From positions 186,001 through 250,000 of the forward strand of contig NZ_JARZHF010000003.1 in NCBI RefSeq assembly GCF_029891575.1: a stretch of DNA of 64,000 nt. The letters are read 5' to 3'. The notes beneath the pieces are model-generated. The model was not told the origin of the DNA and searched no databases. It was given only the letters and a program-made list of their open reading frames with translations. This document shows, piece after piece, positions 17,322-26,512 of this stretch. The DNA comes from Salipaludibacillus daqingensis. Its GTDB lineage: Bacteria > Bacillota > Bacilli > Bacillales > Salisediminibacteriaceae. The translations under genes and the position numbers were made by a program. Position 1 is the stretch's first letter. The number at the start of each line of letters is the position of its first letter.

Positions 17322-17836
17322 ATGATTAGCCTCCCTTTTTATTGAGAAAATCTAGTATCTCTTCCTCCTTTCCATATAGTAGGGAACATAAAAAAGAAAA
17401 ATTTCCCATATGCATTAATATACCATTAAAATTCTGAATATTTTGTCTAATAATGAAGAATCAGTTTTATTTGTAGAATAGACCCTTATTTAGGACTATT
17501 TTCTAATATAATCTCGGCAAAAACGTATATTCCTACAACAAAATGGTAGACTTCGCACAACCACAAAAACCTTTAAATCCTACCAGTTTTTTTCAGGAGC
17601 TATTTATCATCTTTTATCATTCGATTCATTTCCACCTTATTTCCTTAACAATCCTGCATTCTTATCTTTAAACAAGACAAGTTAAGGAGATGGAAAGTAC
17701 TGAGCAGTAACTCCTTCTCCTATTTCTTGTACTTATATCTCTTGAGACGTCATTCTTTTACTATAAAATTTATTCAGTCACTTCTTTAATCTTCGTACTC
17801 TTATGAGAAAAATTGGACGGTGTGTCTTAAGGTTCG
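17322..17836. other. Intergenic region with no recognisable gene
   Basis: AT-rich sequence between divergent genes. GGGAGGCTAATC next to the peptidase start is its RBS. I see no conserved small ORF, riboswitch or terminator. Confidence 0.5.
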
Positions 17837-17887
17837 TAACAAAAAAGCACATTTTTGCCACACGAGAACCGTCCCCATTCGGCACTC
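17837..17887. repeat. 50-bp palindromic-repeat element, copy B
   Basis: Almost identical to 15339-15388 (one A/C difference after TTTTTGC, and minor change at the right end). It lies just upstream of yajQ, so its right edge abuts that promoter region. Confidence 0.85.
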
Positions 17888-17951
17888 TTAATCGGTACTA
17901 CAATGATTTGTAATGATTTGGTATAATAAAAAGAAAACGTGGAGGTATATG

Positions 17952-18443
17952 ATGGCAAAGGAAAGTTCATTTGATATTGTTTCAGAAGTAGATTTACCTG
18001 AAGTAACGAATGCAATTACGCTTGCGACAAAAGAAATTAAGAATCGGTATGATTTCAAAGGAAGTAAAAGTACGGTAGCACTAGAAAATGAAGAGATTGT
18101 GCTTGTGTCTGATGACGAGTACAAATTGGAACAGTTAAAAGATGTGTTAAATAGCAAGTTTGTGAAACGCAATGTCCCAACGAGAAATTTCGAGTATGGA
18201 AAAATCGAAAGTGCATCTGGGGGAACGGTTCGTCAACGAGCGAAACTCATTCAAGGAATCGATAAAACCCACGCAAAAGAAATCACTAAAATTATTAAAA
18301 ACAGTGGTTTGAAAGTGAAGAGCCAAATCCAAGATGATCAAGTCCGTGTCACTGGCAAAAATCGTGATGATTTGCAAGCAATTATGGCTGCAGTGAAAGA
18401 AGCAAAATTTCCAATTGATTTTCAATTCATTAACTACAGATAG
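17952..18443 (+). CDS. yajQ: YajQ family nucleotide-binding protein
   Basis: A 163-aa protein of standard YajQ length, with two ferredoxin-like folds in tandem. It starts [17 protein letters not shown] and has the family segments [13 protein letters not shown] and [28 protein letters not shown]. Some homologues (Xanthomonas, Pseudomonas) bind c-di-GMP and act as effectors; Bacillus members are uncharacterised. GGAGG is 6 nt before the ATG at 17952. Given the other c-di-GMP genes in the window it may belong to that network, but this is inference. Confidence 0.93.
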   Translation: MAKESSFDIVSEVDLPEVTNAITLATKEIKNRYDFKGSKSTVALENEEIVLVSDDEYKLEQLKDVLNSKFVKRNVPTRNFEYGKIESASGGTVRQRAKLIQGIDKTHAKEITKIIKNSGLKVKSQIQDDQVRVTGKNRDDLQAIMAAVKEAKFPIDFQFINYR

Positions 18444-18448
18444 GACGT

Positions 18449-18484
18449 GAGACCTTTGCTTAGACGAAGGTCTCTTTTTTTTTG
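18449..18484 (+). terminator. Terminator of yajQ
   Basis: GAGACCTT pairs with AAGGTCTC around a 10-nt loop, followed by ten T residues, directly after the stop codon. Confidence 0.92.
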
Positions 18485-18576
18485 AGATCGAAGTCGAAGT
18501 TTTGTTATCGATCCCTGTTGTTTTTGCAAAATGAAACATAATACTTAACAAAGCTTCTTTCACAACACACACACAT

Positions 18577-18604
18577 AAAAAGAGCAACCCCCTAAAGGCT
18601 GCTC
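18577..18604 (-). terminator. Terminator of yjfB
   Basis: On the minus strand GAGCAGCC-TTTA-GGGGGTTGCTC is followed by TTTTT, 13 nt past the stop codon. Confidence 0.8.
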
Positions 18605-18616
18605 CCGTCATTCTAC

Positions 18617-18817
18617 TTACAATTTCACGTCAATGCTTCCACCAAGATGGGGTTGCATCGCGTGCTCCATTCTTTGAACTTCCGCGGAGTCCATCAGCTT
18701 TTCCAACGCTTGTCCTTGCTGACTAGCTTGGTCCATCGATTTTTGCATCATCGAAATGGATGCTTGCTGATTCACCCCAGCTTGGCTCATCGCCATGGAG
18801 AGTGAAGGAATTTCCAT
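18617..18817 (-). CDS. yjfB: YjfB family putative motility protein
   Basis: A 66-aa helical protein. It has the typical YjfB opening SLSMAMSQAGVNQQASISMM and a QGQALEKLMDS helix ending in a glycine-rich LGGSIDVKL. YjfB proteins are small sigma-D-regulon members of unknown function. A sigma-D-type promoter 90 nt upstream (18907-18932) supports flagellar co-regulation. GGTGGTGATACG precedes the ATG. The gene is monocistronic. Confidence 0.9.
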   Translation of the reverse strand: MEIPSLSMAMSQAGVNQQASISMMQKSMDQASQQGQALEKLMDSAEVQRMEHAMQPHLGGSIDVKL

Positions 18818-18906
18818 CGTATCACCACCTTAGAATAGACGTAAATACGAAATACTTTCTAACATCGCTTCACGCTTTCAATGAGCGAGGAAACGATGTA
18901 TAGTTC

Positions 18907-18932
18907 ATATCGGAAACAAATAATAAATTTTA
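18907..18932 (-). promoter_or_regulatory. Sigma-D-type promoter of yjfB
   Basis: On the minus strand TAAA - 14 nt - TCCGATAT, compared with the sigma-D consensus TAAA-N14/15-GCCGATAT. It is 90 nt upstream of a known type of sigma-D-regulon gene. Confidence 0.8.
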
Positions 18933-19016
18933 AGTCATTTTGCATATCAATTAAATAATTTATTAGTGGTAAAAAATCTATCATGATAGACTTCTCGTTT
19001 ATTCTATTCCTCACAC

Positions 19017-19052
19017 GAAATCCCTTCTAACATATATGTTAGAAGGGATTTC
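19017..19052. terminator. Perfect 36-bp palindrome downstream of the beta-propeller lipoprotein gene
   Basis: GAAATCCCTTCTAACATA is followed directly by its exact reverse complement, giving 18-bp arms with no spacer. It lies 10 nt past the stop codon. It probably acts as a terminator, although no U-run follows on the minus strand. Confidence 0.6.
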
Positions 19053-19061
19053 TATGTTTAT

Positions 19062-20306
19062 TTAGTCATGTAGGATACGCAAATCAATGCCGTGTGGATC
19101 GCCTTCTAGTTCGACGAGATCTACTTTTGACTGATTTTCCACATCAATAATAGCAACTCCCGGAGTATCTCCTGCCATATCGTGTGTTCCCGTTGCTGGT
19201 TCAGGGCCCCTTAACGTAATATATGCGTACTTGCCATCTGGACTAAACACAAGCAAGTCAGGTGCTTCCCCGACAAAATCAACAGAATCAACAACTTCAA
19301 ACGATTCTGGATCAATGATTGCAGCATCGTCAGTTACACGATTGACCATCCATAAGTGCTCATCATTTGGAGTAAAGGCAACTCCGTGTGCATCTATTCC
19401 TCCTGTTTCTTCCGTATGAATTAATTCGTCTGTTTCGGTATCAAAAACATAGTATTCAGCTAACTCCGTTGAGCCAGAATTGGCGAACATATGCTGACCG
19501 TCAGGTGAAAGAACAGTCCCACAACCATGAGCGCCGACTTCTGATTTACCGAATGAAGCGATAACTTCTAAGTCTTCCACATCAACGACGACTAAACCAC
19601 CGCCACCAAGCGTGACATAGGCTTTGCCACCGTCTGCCGTATACTCTAAGCAAATCGGACTTTGATTTGGAAATTCATCTTCATCTTGAAGTGCTTCAAC
19701 TTCTGAAAGGTCAAGTTCTCTTTCAACAGTAAACTCTTCATTCGATTTATCAACAATGATTTCAGTAAGCGTCTCCGCTGGAACGTTCGCTGTTAGGACA
19801 CGTTCTCCATCCGGGCTAGGAATAGCTGCGTGAGCTCCTTCCCCTGTTTCCACTGTGGTAATTACTTCACGGTCTTCCGCACGAATCACGGATACCGTGC
19901 CAGATCCCATATTGGCTACATATGCATATTCATGTTCGTCATCAAACACTAACATATGAGGTTTATCACCCACATCAGCAAAGTCGATCGTTTCAATGAT
20001 TTCGTCCGTGGCACCTTCAATGATGTGTATTTCATTCGTTCCTTGATCAGCTACCCATACTTCATATGCTTCGGAAGCCATTTCTTCACTAACTTCTTCG
20101 TTTTCTTCATTTCCATCATTTTCATCCGACACATCATTGTCGTTTTCTTCTGAGTCATTTTCTTCCACGTTATTTTCTACATGATCGTTCTCTCCGACAT
20201 TATTATCTGTCGCAGGCGTTTCATTGTTATTAGAGTTAGCGCCACATGCACTAAGCGTCAATAAAAACACTATAACTACACCTAAAAATAAATTTCTAAC
20301 TTTCAT
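19062..20306 (-). CDS. Beta-propeller (YncE/YVTN-repeat) lipoprotein
   Basis: A 414-aa lipoprotein: signal peptide with lipobox LTLSACG (cysteine near residue 21), then an Asn/Asp/Glu-rich linker of about 60 residues (ENDHVENN-like). A seven-bladed propeller of YVTN/YncE type follows, with recurring blades such as YAYVANMGSGTVSVI, DGQHMFANSGS and DGKYAYITLRG. The acidic linker fits an alkaliphile or halophile surface protein. The ATG at 20306 is 8 nt after GGAGG. Function is unknown; metal- or dehydrogenase-linked roles are seen in some relatives. Confidence 0.85.
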   Translation of the reverse strand: MKVRNLFLGVVIVFLLTLSACGANSNNNETPATDNNVGENDHVENNVEENDSEENDNDVSDENDGNEENEEVSEEMASEAYEVWVADQGTNEIHIIEGATDEIIETIDFADVGDKPHMLVFDDEHEYAYVANMGSGTVSVIRAEDREVITTVETGEGAHAAIPSPDGERVLTANVPAETLTEIIVDKSNEEFTVERELDLSEVEALQDEDEFPNQSPICLEYTADGGKAYVTLGGGGLVVVDVEDLEVIASFGKSEVGAHGCGTVLSPDGQHMFANSGSTELAEYYVFDTETDELIHTEETGGIDAHGVAFTPNDEHLWMVNRVTDDAAIIDPESFEVVDSVDFVGEAPDLLVFSPDGKYAYITLRGPEPATGTHDMAGDTPGVAIIDVENQSKVDLVELEGDPHGIDLRILHD

Positions 20307-20633
20307 GTTCATACCCTCCCTTTAATCCATTTAAAACATACCTGTTTAGTATGTTTTGAAATTGTATCAAAAAAAGGTGTCATCGCAAATGATTTGTTAG
20401 AAGATTTAAAAAATAGGCTTATGCCTCATCTCTTCTAAAAATGTTTAGACTCTCCCCTTCAAAGGCTATATATACATTCACATGGCTACAACAATTACTT
20501 ACATCCATTGAACAACTTATCACCATTTTAGTCACTCAAACTATAAATAAAGAGAATTTAATAGTAGTATGGTGAAGAGAAGCAATAATTACCTTTCAAT
20601 TAAACGTTAAATATATAAATTAGGAGTGATCCG
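20307..20633. other. Intergenic region between divergent genes
   Basis: AT-rich, with TTAGGAGTGATCCG as the RBS of the rightward gene and GGGAGGGT for the leftward one. I see no extra gene or structured RNA. Confidence 0.5.
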
Positions 20634-22193
20634 ATGCAAGGCGCCACATTTATAACTTCCATTCAATCAGCTTCCACACAGAACTTAAAACAAGCGTATG
20701 TGTTAATGACGAAAACATCGATGACAAAGATGATTTCAAGTAAATTCTTGGAGACAACAGACTTTATCCAACGAAAAAAGAAATTTGATCATTATCAACA
20801 TTTCATTGATAAAGAAGTAGAGCTTGTCGATTACACCAGAGAGGAATTGCCATTTGAAGTGATTGCCGTTTTTGCTAAACGATATGACATATCTCTTTCT
20901 TCCATTGATACACAACAAGGTTTACACGAATTTGGCGATCTTATTTTAAACAAAGCGGTTCAATCGTACCGGTCGATGAACAAGAAATTTACAGGTACCA
21001 CGTTTGAAGACGTTGTCCACCATTTTTTCAAAAAAATGTTCGAAGAAATTGGCAAAAAGTACAAGGAAGGTTCGGAAGAGGAGAAAGAAGAACTAGAAAA
21101 AGCATTCGAATCGTTTATCGCGGATTTACCGGAACATCAAAAAGAGAAGTTGAAAAAAGAGTTAAATGTATCTGAGTTATCCCAACAAATGATTAACCGC
21201 ATCTTAGCTACTAACGGAACGGTTGTTTTATTCTCGGCACTCGTTAATACGATGGGCTTCTCCTTTTATATGGGAGCGACATCACTTCTTGCAAGTGGGG
21301 CAAGTTTGCTCGGTTTAACGCTGCCGTTCGCCGCTTATACGAGCATGACTTCACTCATTGCCGTGTTAGCAAATCCGTTATTTTTCTTAGGCGTCATCGC
21401 TGTTTCTGGACTATATTTCACAAAACAACGAACGAAAATGACTGAAATGATGTGCTTTCTTGCTGTCATGCAATTGTTCTTTAGTCAAGATGGGAAAGAA
21501 GAGACTTCTTCCTTTGATGACATCAAGCAAAAATGGCAGAGTAAATACTCGCATTATCAATATTTGGTGCAAGAAATAAAAGAAATCGCAACCGAAAAAG
21601 CAAAAACAACAAACTTGATTGATCGTTACTCTGAAAACAAATCAACGTTCGAAGAAAAGGTTGCAAACGTGAAAAAAAGCATAGCCCAGCAGCATGTGAA
21701 TATTTCTAACGATCTTCAAACGATGCGTCTTGAAAAACTAGCTGAACATGAGATGTTAGTTACCATCGTCCATCAACTTCAAGACATTGAACGGGACATC
21801 GATTTCAAATCCAAGAAAATTATCGGCGGTCAGGGCGTCATCGAAAAAATGAAGGCCAGTGTTCTCAATAGCAAAAATGCAGTCGTCGTAAAAGAAAGAG
21901 AACGGAAGCGAAAAAAACTCTATAGCGATATGGCTAATCTGATCGTTAGAAAGGACGTCCCATTATTTGATGTGGAGAGTAAACTTATTAGCGATTTAAA
22001 AGATCGAAATATAGAAAATCAACGAAAACTAAATGACATGATTGATAAAATCCAGCATTTAAAAGAACAACGTAAACAACTAACGAAACGTTACCCATTG
22101 CTTGAAAACGAACGAAAAGAAATGCTCAAAAAATATCCTGGAATTGATAAAGTGATTCACAGAGTAGAAGACAAGCACGTCCTTTATTCATAA
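20634..22193 (+). CDS. YaaW/UPF0174-like membrane protein with long C-terminal coiled coil
   Basis: A 519-aa protein I recognise only partly. Residues about 85-265 resemble the YaaW/UPF0174 family: FGDLILNKAVQS, KKMFEEIGKKYKEGSEEEK and a hydrophobic stretch with GASLLGLTLPFAAYTSMTS. Two or three membrane helices follow (about 190-265). Residues about 295-519 are a strongly charged coiled coil, which the short YaaW proteins lack. AGGAG is 7 nt before the start. Monocistronic with a terminator. Membrane tethering or mechanical scaffold roles are possible; no function is known. Confidence 0.6.
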   Translation: MQGATFITSIQSASTQNLKQAYVLMTKTSMTKMISSKFLETTDFIQRKKKFDHYQHFIDKEVELVDYTREELPFEVIAVFAKRYDISLSSIDTQQGLHEFGDLILNKAVQSYRSMNKKFTGTTFEDVVHHFFKKMFEEIGKKYKEGSEEEKEELEKAFESFIADLPEHQKEKLKKELNVSELSQQMINRILATNGTVVLFSALVNTMGFSFYMGATSLLASGASLLGLTLPFAAYTSMTSLIAVLANPLFFLGVIAVSGLYFTKQRTKMTEMMCFLAVMQLFFSQDGKEETSSFDDIKQKWQSKYSHYQYLVQEIKEIATEKAKTTNLIDRYSENKSTFEEKVANVKKSIAQQHVNISNDLQTMRLEKLAEHEMLVTIVHQLQDIERDIDFKSKKIIGGQGVIEKMKASVLNSKNAVVVKERERKRKKLYSDMANLIVRKDVPLFDVESKLISDLKDRNIENQRKLNDMIDKIQHLKEQRKQLTKRYPLLENERKEMLKKYPGIDKVIHRVEDKHVLYS

Positions 22194-22241
22194 CGAGCAG
22201 TGTATTACTAACGTTCTAGCGAAGTTCTAGATCAACAAAAT

Positions 22242-22277
22242 GAAGCCCTAGAGGATTCCTCCTTTAGGGCTTCATTT
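22242..22277. terminator. Bidirectional terminator between convergent genes
   Basis: GAAGCCCTA pairs with TAGGGCTTC, followed by ATTT on the plus strand and ATTTTG on the minus strand. Confidence 0.8.
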
Positions 22278-22314
22278 ATAGAATTTCTCAACTGTAACTA
22301 GTTAATTTCCCCAC

Positions 22315-23997
22315 TTATTTCTTCCTCGTTCGTAGGATCGAAACCGTCAGCCATGTGAAGAGGAAAAAGAAAACGAAAAACCCTATTTCTAATACCGGTA
22401 GTCGGAACCAACCGGTGTTACCTGTATCTCCTAGTGTGATACCTAGAATAAGGGATCCGAGGACAAGACTTACCGCGAGCAACAAGATACTGAGCGTCAA
22501 CTGATTCCCAATCCTCGACACTCGTGAGCTCATAAGCTCGGCTTCAGGAATATGAACGTCATGGCGAATTCGGCCACGATCAATGAGTGTCATCGTTCTT
22601 TTGATCGTGTCGGGAAGGTCACTTAGAATATCCATGTATTCCGACGCCTGTGCTTTCAACCGCCGTTGAATTTGTTTCGGACTAACGAACTCACGCATCA
22701 GTTCATCACCGAGTGGCTCCACCACTTCAATAATACTAAGGTCAGGATCGAGATCGCTAATGACCGATTCAATCGTGACGAGGGATTTAGCGACAAGCGT
22801 CACATCATGCGGCACTTCAATCCGATAAGCACCGATCAATGCAAGCAAATCATTGACGACTTCACCAAATTGAATTTCGTGAAGCGGCACGCTGAAGTAT
22901 AAGTCTTGAAACTCATCGACATCTTTTTTCAACCCTTGCAAATCTAGATCCATCGGAATGTTACCTATCTTTTGAATGGCCTTCACAATATCATCGGTGT
23001 TCTGACGTAAAATACCGATGACAAACCATGCAAGGTTGCCCCTTAGCTCCGTAGTAAGTCGTCCAACCATACCAAAGTCAAGAAAAGCAATGACATCATT
23101 TTCCATGATATACACATTTCCGGGGTGTGGATCCGCATGATAAAACCCGTCGATGAAAATTTGCCGACAGATAGAATGAGCGACTGTTTCAGAAATGTGT
23201 TCCCTTCGTTCTTTGCTCATTTTAGACGTATCAACCTGATTAATATTCTTCCCATCAATCAGTTCCATCGTCATGACTTTCCTAGTCGTACACGTCCAAT
23301 CCACTTCTGGGATATAGATATGCTTGTTATCCGCTGTTTGTTTGCGAACGCGATCGGCGTTTCGCCCTTCAATCGTATAATCAAGTTCTCGCCGAATCAT
23401 CTTCGTAAATTCTTTTACGAGTTTCTTGAGGCGATACCGCTCAGCACCATCAATATGTCGTTCGACAAGCGAAGCAAGCTCATGAAGAATATCGAGGTCC
23501 GCTTCGATTTTCCGCTGAATCTCCGGTCGCTGAACTTTCACCGCTACATCTCGACCATCTTTCGTTTTTGCTTTATGTACTTGCCCAATCGATGCAGAAG
23601 CCAATGGTTCTTCGTCGAAATCAGCAAAAAAAGATAGTATCGGTTCTTCCATTTCAACTTCGAAAACATTCTCCACTTCTTCATAAGAAAAAGGGGTCAC
23701 ATGGTCTTGCAATTTCTCTAACTCTTCGATGAGCGCTTGCGGAAAAATATCGTTACGAGTACTGGCAATCTGCCCAAGCTTCACAAACGTTGGCCCCAGT
23801 TCCTCCAGCAAGATTCGAATTCGTTCTTCCGTTGATTTAATCCTTTTTTTATCTTTCACCTTCCACCACTTGCGCGGCCCAGGAACTTCATCCATTAGTC
23901 CAATTTTTTGCACGAATAACCCGAAGCCGTTGCGAATTAATGCGTTAATGATTTGGCGGAAGCGGTTAGCATGCCTAAGCCTCGTATGTTTTAACAT
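22315..23997 (-). CDS. UbiB/AarF/ABC1 family atypical protein kinase
   Basis: A 560-aa membrane-associated ABC1 kinase-like protein. It shows the KxGQ motif (FVKLGQIASTR), the alanine-rich loop ASIGQVHKAKTKDG, a VAVKVQRP lysine, the catalytic-type DPHPGNVYI and AFLDFGMVG segments. Two C-terminal membrane helices occur (about 500-555). ABC1 proteins are ATPases linked to quinone biosynthesis and membrane lipid functions. I chose the ATG at 23997 (GGAG 6 nt upstream): the 51 residues encoded further upstream do not match the family. Confidence 0.9.
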   Translation of the reverse strand: MLKHTRLRHANRFRQIINALIRNGFGLFVQKIGLMDEVPGPRKWWKVKDKKRIKSTEERIRILLEELGPTFVKLGQIASTRNDIFPQALIEELEKLQDHVTPFSYEEVENVFEVEMEEPILSFFADFDEEPLASASIGQVHKAKTKDGRDVAVKVQRPEIQRKIEADLDILHELASLVERHIDGAERYRLKKLVKEFTKMIRRELDYTIEGRNADRVRKQTADNKHIYIPEVDWTCTTRKVMTMELIDGKNINQVDTSKMSKERREHISETVAHSICRQIFIDGFYHADPHPGNVYIMENDVIAFLDFGMVGRLTTELRGNLAWFVIGILRQNTDDIVKAIQKIGNIPMDLDLQGLKKDVDEFQDLYFSVPLHEIQFGEVVNDLLALIGAYRIEVPHDVTLVAKSLVTIESVISDLDPDLSIIEVVEPLGDELMREFVSPKQIQRRLKAQASEYMDILSDLPDTIKRTMTLIDRGRIRHDVHIPEAELMSSRVSRIGNQLTLSILLLAVSLVLGSLILGITLGDTGNTGWFRLPVLEIGFFVFFFLFTWLTVSILRTRKK

Positions 23998-24276
23998 CGG
24001 GAACACTCCATTCAAGATTCTCCCAATATTATACCATTGCACGCGGAATGATTGGTAATCATTAGTGAATCCATAGCATCCACCCTTTCTTAAACCACTG
24101 AGAACTTTACTATCTACTATCATTTCAAAAAACAAACCGATAAATCGCATAGGAGTTTAGAATCATTATAAAAAGGGGAGCTATTACTAATGCACAAGAA
24201 AAATATGTAAATATAATGGTTTGATATGCAGATGATATTTGAATGATAAAACTAGAAAACGAAGGAGCTAACTATC

Positions 24277-24624
24277 ATGGAACTTCTATCTATCCTGTTT
24301 CAAATCATTATAGCTATTTCGATCATCATCGTTTGGGTATTTCGGTTCGATAACATTGTGAAAGAGTTTAAGCAGTACGAATTATCCGATTTAACACGAA
24401 ATATTGTAGGTGCAGCGAAAATCTCTTTAGCGACGTTACTCGTTGCAGGCATTTGGTTTCCTTCCCTTGCCCTCTACCCTGCCCTTCTTATGGCTTTTTT
24501 AATGATTTGTGCTCAAGCCGCTCACTTTAAAGTGAAAAACCCATGGACGAAACACGTTCCCTCACTTGTCCTTTTAGGATTGTCGCTGTTTGTCGCGGCA
24601 TTTCATGCTGGTATTCTTAGTTGA
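24277..24624 (+). CDS. DoxX-like four-helix membrane protein
   Basis: A 115-aa hydrophobic protein with four predicted helices and the DoxX-like FRFDNIVKEFKQYELSD loop after helix 1. GAAGGAGCTAACTATC precedes the ATG. It ends 4 nt into the next gene, a second DoxX-like protein of equal length. They may form a heteromer; function unknown. Confidence 0.78.
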   Translation: MELLSILFQIIIAISIIIVWVFRFDNIVKEFKQYELSDLTRNIVGAAKISLATLLVAGIWFPSLALYPALLMAFLMICAQAAHFKVKNPWTKHVPSLVLLGLSLFVAAFHAGILS

Positions 24625-24968
24625 TCACCTCAGTTAGTATCGGTCTTATTATTTTTTCATCTTTATCATTCTTAATCTATGGTGGCGTCTGCTTAGTTTC
24701 CTCGAAAATGAAAAGCGAATTCAAACGTTTTGGGCTTGAAAAGTTTCCAAACCTCATCGGAATTTTAGAGATATTAGGTGGGATTGGTTTGCTTGTGGGA
24801 ATTGAAATGCGATTTGTCTTAGCTATTTCATCAGGGGGATTGGCGTTATTAATGTTTTTCGGACTCATTTTTAGATTCAAAGCAGGGGATAATTTCTGGA
24901 GCTCCTTTCCCGCTATGCTTTTTATGGTTCTCAATGGATATATCTTTTTTGTCGCTTTAGGTTTATAA
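24621..24968 (+). CDS. DoxX-like four-helix membrane protein (second of a pair)
   Basis: A 115-aa membrane protein starting with TTG at 24621, overlapping the previous gene by 4 nt, so it is probably translationally coupled; no strong RBS is seen. It resembles its neighbour in size, helix spacing and loop (KMKSEFKRFGLEKFPNLIGILEILGGIGLL). The pair looks like an old tandem duplication. It is followed by a terminator. Confidence 0.75.
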   Translation: MITSVSIGLIIFSSLSFLIYGGVCLVSSKMKSEFKRFGLEKFPNLIGILEILGGIGLLVGIEMRFVLAISSGGLALLMFFGLIFRFKAGDNFWSSFPAMLFMVLNGYIFFVALGL

Positions 24969-24980
24969 AAAGAAAGGTGA

Positions 24981-25030
24981 AAAGTCGATCTAAACATGGG
25001 CCAAAGCTCATCGTCCAGATCGACTTTTTT
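24981..25030 (+). terminator. Terminator of the DoxX pair
   Basis: AAGTCGATCT pairs with AGATCGACTT around a longer loop that itself can fold, followed by TTTTTT. The reverse reading ends in ACTTTTC, so it may also serve the HD-GYP gene. Confidence 0.8.
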
Positions 25031-25055
25031 CGTATAAATATTGTTGCTCGCAACC

Positions 25056-26147
25056 TTACGCTTCTTCTCCTTGTAAATCCTTCAATCTATTATCCGCGAT
25101 ATCTTGAATCGTCACACCTTTAAGGTCGTTCAACTGATGCACGTCCCCATCAACGCTGATCAGCGGATTCTCAATATTCATCGCGTTGAATAAAATAATC
25201 TTTCCCGTTCGTCCATCGGACAAAAAGACTTCAGTCCCCGTATATACGCTGACCATATGATTAATAAATGGAATGCCATATACGGCCGAGAGCCTCTTTT
25301 CATAAATATCCTTCTTTAGTTCTGATAATGCTTTAAAGGGCGACTGCTTTTTGCGAAAAATACGGTCAGAGGAAACGGCATCAAACACATCAGCAATCGC
25401 AATCATTTGTGCCACTTTTGGAATGTCATCACCAGACCGTTCCTTCGGATATCCCGAACCATCCATCCGTTCATGATGATAGAATGCACCATCTAGGATG
25501 TACTGAGAAACCCCTTGTTTTTGGAGCATGTCATAACCAATCTCTGTATGTTTAAAAATCGCGTCCGTTTCTTCGGGTGATAACGTGTCTGGCTTATTAA
25601 ATATCGTTTCAGGAAGCTTTACCATTCCAATATCATGGAGAAGCCCAGCCTTACCAATTTCAATCACATCCTCATCTGGGAAGTGATTTAACTTCGCAAT
25701 CAGAGAAGTCATCAGTCCCACGTGGATGCTATGGCGCAACAAGTATCCTTCATGACCTTCCAACTGTTGCAAGAGTTCGAGTAAACTGTGGGAGCGGAGT
25801 GCTTCTGTCGCTAGTTGGTCAAACGCATCCAACGTCTCCGTCACATCGACTTCAACATCCGCCTCTGTACTATTAAACAACACTTCCAATCTATGAAATT
25901 GATCTCGGTAAGCAGCAATAAATGGCTTATGCTGTTCTTTACACTTCTGGTCCAACTGTTCAAGAAACGACGTATGACCGCTTACGGAAATAGTCTTGAT
26001 CCCATTTTGCCTCAAGAGTCTGATATGACTCGGTGTAATCACCATACCTTCTCTTAGTAAAATAGATCCACTTTCAGATAAAATATCACTAGCAAGCCTT
26101 CGATCCAAAGCCAGATGTGCATAGTTATCAATATTGACCTGATCCAT
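25056..26147 (-). CDS. HD-GYP domain protein, probable c-di-GMP phosphodiesterase
   Basis: A 363-aa soluble protein. The HD-GYP domain spans about residues 130-290, with HSIHVGLMTS, LLHDIGMVKLPE (HD pair), HTEIGYDML, YHHERMDGSGYP (full GYP motif) and AQMIAIADVFDAVSSDR. All metal ligands and GYP residues are present, so hydrolysis of c-di-GMP is likely. Flanking N- and C-terminal parts are unassigned sensory or dimerisation regions. GAGGAGGGG precedes the ATG. Together with the GGDEF protein at 54405 and the riboswitch at 54040 it completes a c-di-GMP turnover set. Confidence 0.9.
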   Translation of the reverse strand: MDQVNIDNYAHLALDRRLASDILSESGSILLREGMVITPSHIRLLRQNGIKTISVSGHTSFLEQLDQKCKEQHKPFIAAYRDQFHRLEVLFNSTEADVEVDVTETLDAFDQLATEALRSHSLLELLQQLEGHEGYLLRHSIHVGLMTSLIAKLNHFPDEDVIEIGKAGLLHDIGMVKLPETIFNKPDTLSPEETDAIFKHTEIGYDMLQKQGVSQYILDGAFYHHERMDGSGYPKERSGDDIPKVAQMIAIADVFDAVSSDRIFRKKQSPFKALSELKKDIYEKRLSAVYGIPFINHMVSVYTGTEVFLSDGRTGKIILFNAMNIENPLISVDGDVHQLNDLKGVTIQDIADNRLKDLQGEEA

Positions 26148-26331
26148 GCCAATCCCCTCCTCATCTAACTATCTACTTCTATTTTACCCTTTCTACTATT
26201 TAAATACCGTCTTTAGTTGAATAATTAGAGAATGTCCTCAGTAATTTGGGGGAAATGTAGTACTTTTGGTGAGGTGTGATAATCGAACTTAATAGGAGAA
26301 TAAACGTAAAATGAAATTCTTTATCAAGGAA

Positions 26332-26372
26332 GAAAGAGACACTAGCATAATAGCTAGAATCCCCTGAGTTGT
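26332..26372. repeat. Copy of the hag terminator-like hairpin sequence in an intergenic region
   Basis: AAAGAGACACTAGCATAATAGCTAGAATCCCCTGAGTTGTT matches the sequence just past hag (37664-37704) at most positions. The CTAGC-ATAATA-GCTAG hairpin is intact. No flagellin sequence accompanies it. The remainder of 26148-26512 has no gene. Confidence 0.6.
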
Positions 26373-26512
26373 TCTTAAATATGAAAGGATGAGGTGTTTT
26401 CATCAACTCTATCCAGTGGAATTTTTTTCGTTAATATGTAATTCTCATTCTATCAACGTAAATCTACAAAATTCGGATAATGAATCGAGAAGGCACATAA
26501 GTCACCAACAAA

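Noticed and set aside
23998-24150. 51-residue N-terminal extension of the UbiB kinase
   Set aside because: It has no family similarity, while the ATG at 23997 has an RBS and gives the usual length.
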